From NCBI GenBank assembly GCA_029202985.1, contig CP119316.1, positions 2,839,001 to 2,903,000 on the forward strand: a stretch of DNA of 64,000 nucleotides. Direction: 5' to 3'. This document shows positions 62,278-64,000 of this stretch, one piece after another. The notes beneath the pieces were generated by a model. The model had not been told where the DNA came from. It did not search any database and was given only the letters and a program-made list of their open reading frames with translations. The stretch's first letter is position 1. The number at the start of each line of letters is the position of its first letter. The DNA is from Candidatus Andeanibacterium colombiense (lineage in GTDB: Bacteria > Pseudomonadota > Alphaproteobacteria > Sphingomonadales > Sphingomonadaceae). A program made the position numbers and the translations under genes.

Positions 62278-64000
62278 ACACGTACAGCACATTGGCCATC
62301 GCGACCTTGTACTCGGGCGTCATCCCGGCGAGCGAGAACGCCTCGGGCGACAGGCCGGTGCCCACGGCGACATACTGCTTCCCATCCGCCGCATAGGAAA
62401 TCGGATAGCCGCCGACCGGGCTGGCGAGGTTCACTTCCCACAGCTTCTGGCCGGTCGTGTCGTCGAGCGCCTTGAAGCGGCCCACCGCATCGGCGGCGAA
62501 GACCAGCCCGCCTCCGGTTGAGAGCAGCGACATTATTCCGCCGCGCTGGTCGAATTTCCACGCGGTCTTGCCGGTCGAGACCGAGATCGCGCGGATCGTG
62601 CCGACGTTGGTTTCGCCCTCGGGCAGATGGGCGACATTGGTGATCCCCATGCCGAGCGCGCCGCCGCCGTTCTTCGGCGTCGCGACGGTCTCGCAGATGT
62701 TCTGCAGCGGCATGTACATCAGGCCGGTGCGCGGGCTGTAGGTGCCTTCCATCCAGTTCTTGCCGCCGGCGAAGCTCGGGCAGATCTCGAGCGTCTGGCC
62801 GGGGCCGGTGAACACCGCGGCCGGATTGTCGGTGACGTTGCCGGTCGCGCCGTCGATCGACTGGACCACGGTCTGGCGCACGGTCGGCGTCGCCCAGAGG
62901 AATTCGCCGGTCTCGCGGTCGAGCGTATAGACGATCCCGGTCTTGCCCGGGATACCGGTCAGCACCTTGCGCTTTTCGCCCGGCACGATCTTCGGGTTGA
63001 TCCACTGGACCGCCGCCGGATCGGGCGCGACCGCGGTATCGACCAGCAGTCGCGCGAAGGTGTGGTCGAAATCCCAGTGGTCGATCAGATGCTGGTAATG
63101 CCACGCGATCTTGCCGGTCGCGGCGTCGATCGCGAGGGTCGAGGTCGAATAGAGGTGCTGCTTGTGGTTGCCGCCGAGCAAATATTTCGGTGTCGGCGCG
63201 GTGACCGAGGTGCCGTAATAGATCAGGTTGAGTTCGGGATCGTAGGTCGGCGGCATCCAGGTGCCGACCTGGGTGCGCTTGGTCCAAGGGACGCCGCCCC
63301 AGCTGTCGTCGCCCTTCTCGCCCGGCTTCACCATCGTGTGAACACGCCACAGTTCCTTGCCGGTGCGCGCATCGTTGGCGACGATCACGCAGGCGTCGGG
63401 CCCGGCCTCGGCCGCGCAGTTGCGGCCCGAGATCACCTTGTCCCCGGCGATGATCGGCCCGCCGCTGGTCGAGGCGGACTGGGTCTTCCAGTCGGTGACC
63501 TTGGTTTCCCACACCAGTCTGCCGGTCGCGATGTCGAGCGCATAGACGAAGCCGTCGGGACTGCTGGCGATCAGAAGGTTCTCGAACAGCGCCGAATTGC
63601 GCTTGCTGCTGCCGGGGCCCGCGCGGAAGCCTTCGGGATAGTCGCGCCGGTATTTCCAGATGAAGTCCCCGGTCGCGGCATCCACCGCCTCGACCACGTC
63701 GCCCGGTTCGATGATATACATCACTCCGTCATGGACCAGCGGGGTGCCTTCGTAGGATCCGTCGGCGAGCGGGCGCGACCAGGCGAGCTTGAGGCCTTTG
63801 ACCGTCTTCGTATCGATCTGGGTCAGCGGGCTGTAACCCCAGCCGTCGAGTGTGCGGCGGAAGCTCAGCCAGTCGCCGGCCGGCGGGTTGGCGAGCGCGG
63901 CGGGATCGACCGGGGAGGGCTGGTGCAGCTCGAGCGGCTGGGCCTCGGCCTTGAGCCCGATGCCGCCTTCCTGCGCCGCGGCAGGCGCAGCCAGCAGGCA
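62258..64000 (-). CDS. PQQ-dependent dehydrogenase (partial, N-terminus outside the window)
   Basis: The visible 580 residues begin within the signal peptide (CLLAAPAAAQEGG), so only a few codons are missing. The eight-bladed propeller is shown by repeated tryptophan-docking ends (ATGDFIWKYRR, ATGRLVWETKV, RTGKELWRVHT, ATGKIAWHYQH, STGKTAWKFDQ, TTGQKLWEVNL). HWDFDHTF and the region GRNCAAEAGPDAC, with two Cys that could form the active-site disulfide, are as in quinoprotein alcohol dehydrogenases. There is no C-terminal cytochrome c domain, so a separate electron acceptor is needed. It acts in the periplasm on alcohols or polyols; the substrate is unknown. Confidence 0.92.
   Translation of the reverse strand, partial: CLLAAPAAAQEGGIGLKAEAQPLELHQPSPVDPAALANPPAGDWLSFRRTLDGWGYSPLTQIDTKTVKGLKLAWSRPLADGSYEGTPLVHDGVMYIIEPGDVVEAVDAATGDFIWKYRRDYPEGFRAGPGSSKRNSALFENLLIASSPDGFVYALDIATGRLVWETKVTDWKTQSASTSGGPIIAGDKVISGRNCAAEAGPDACVIVANDARTGKELWRVHTMVKPGEKGDDSWGGVPWTKRTQVGTWMPPTYDPELNLIYYGTSVTAPTPKYLLGGNHKQHLYSTSTLAIDAATGKIAWHYQHLIDHWDFDHTFARLLVDTAVAPDPAAVQWINPKIVPGEKRKVLTGIPGKTGIVYTLDRETGEFLWATPTVRQTVVQSIDGATGNVTDNPAAVFTGPGQTLEICPSFAGGKNWMEGTYSPRTGLMYMPLQNICETVATPKNGGGALGMGITNVAHLPEGETNVGTIRAISVSTGKTAWKFDQRGGIMSLLSTGGGLVFAADAVGRFKALDDTTGQKLWEVNLASPVGGYPISYAADGKQYVAVGTGLSPEAFSLAGMTPEYKVAMANVLYVFTLPDQ

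Overview
The window looks like chromosome of a GC-rich alphaproteobacterium of the order Sphingomonadales (a Novosphingobium, Sphingopyxis or Erythrobacter type of organism). The reasons are the mix of large TonB-dependent receptors, a PQQ dehydrogenase, DUF2218, DUF4424, DUF805 and RDD proteins, a PspC locus, dense overlapping operons and alphaproteobacterial-type intergenic palindromes. This assignment is inference from gene content; no rRNA is present.

Left part (0-6.6 kb): the 3' part of a substrate-binding protein gene that runs off the left edge, an FAD-dependent oxidoreductase, and a long RHS/YD-repeat gene. The RHS gene stops abruptly in frame inside sequence that belongs to the next region. 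From 6.6 to 23.4 kb lies a flagellar gene cluster: flhA and a TPR gene on the plus strand, then a tightly coupled minus-strand operon running flgF-flgG-flgA-flgH-flgI-flgB-flgC-fliE-fliF-orf126-fliH-fliI-fliJ-fliK-flgD-flgE-'fliP-fliA-TPR-orf118. It encodes rod, hook, P and L rings, MS ring, export ATPase and sigma-28. It has no fliG, fliM, complete fliN, fliQ, fliR, flhB, motAB, flagellin or hook-associated genes. Its fliP is a chimera whose N-terminal half is replaced by what looks like the start of a FliM/FliN-type switch protein. Together with the RHS-flhA junction this suggests deletions, or chimeric assembly, in the export-gate region.

23.6-36.8 kb is accessory. It starts at a degenerate tRNA-Thr-like sequence and ends at an intact tRNA-Thr(TGT) on the same strand, so it may be an old island. 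Inside, between two decayed IS6-family transposase genes, is a compact uptake and metabolism locus: a MarR regulator, an MFS permease, a TonB receptor, three paralogous proteins that each appear to be tandem SnoaL/NTF2-like domains, and a MoaF-like protein. Five copies of a palindrome close to GTCCCATATGGGAC lie in the promoters of this locus, most directly behind a TTGAC(A/T) -35 box, which points to one shared repressor. The substrate is unknown; this is the best candidate here for an undescribed system. Next come a peptide deformylase, a 53-residue CxxC protein and an HxlR-SDR-isomerase operon.

36.8-43.6 kb is ordinary housekeeping and hypothetical sequence (DUF429-like protein, lipoprotein, YjbR, rarA, PadR with a clear operator, DUF2218, glycosyltransferase, DUF4424). 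43.9-46.9 kb is a lower-GC, horizontally acquired-looking EcoRII-type restriction-modification set: an HTH-fused cytosine methyltransferase, Vsr and an EcoRII-like endonuclease. 47-64 kb is mostly core genome: typA, an FMN reductase, a TonB receptor, two DUF805 genes (one with an amber codon), an RDD protein, ybbP-ybbA divergent from a TesA-like lipase, recF, a small membrane protein plus PspC behind a near-perfect sigma-54 promoter, a queuosine-precursor transporter, tRNA-Arg(TCT), an O-methyltransferase divergent from a TetR regulator, and a PQQ-dependent dehydrogenase that leaves the window on the right.
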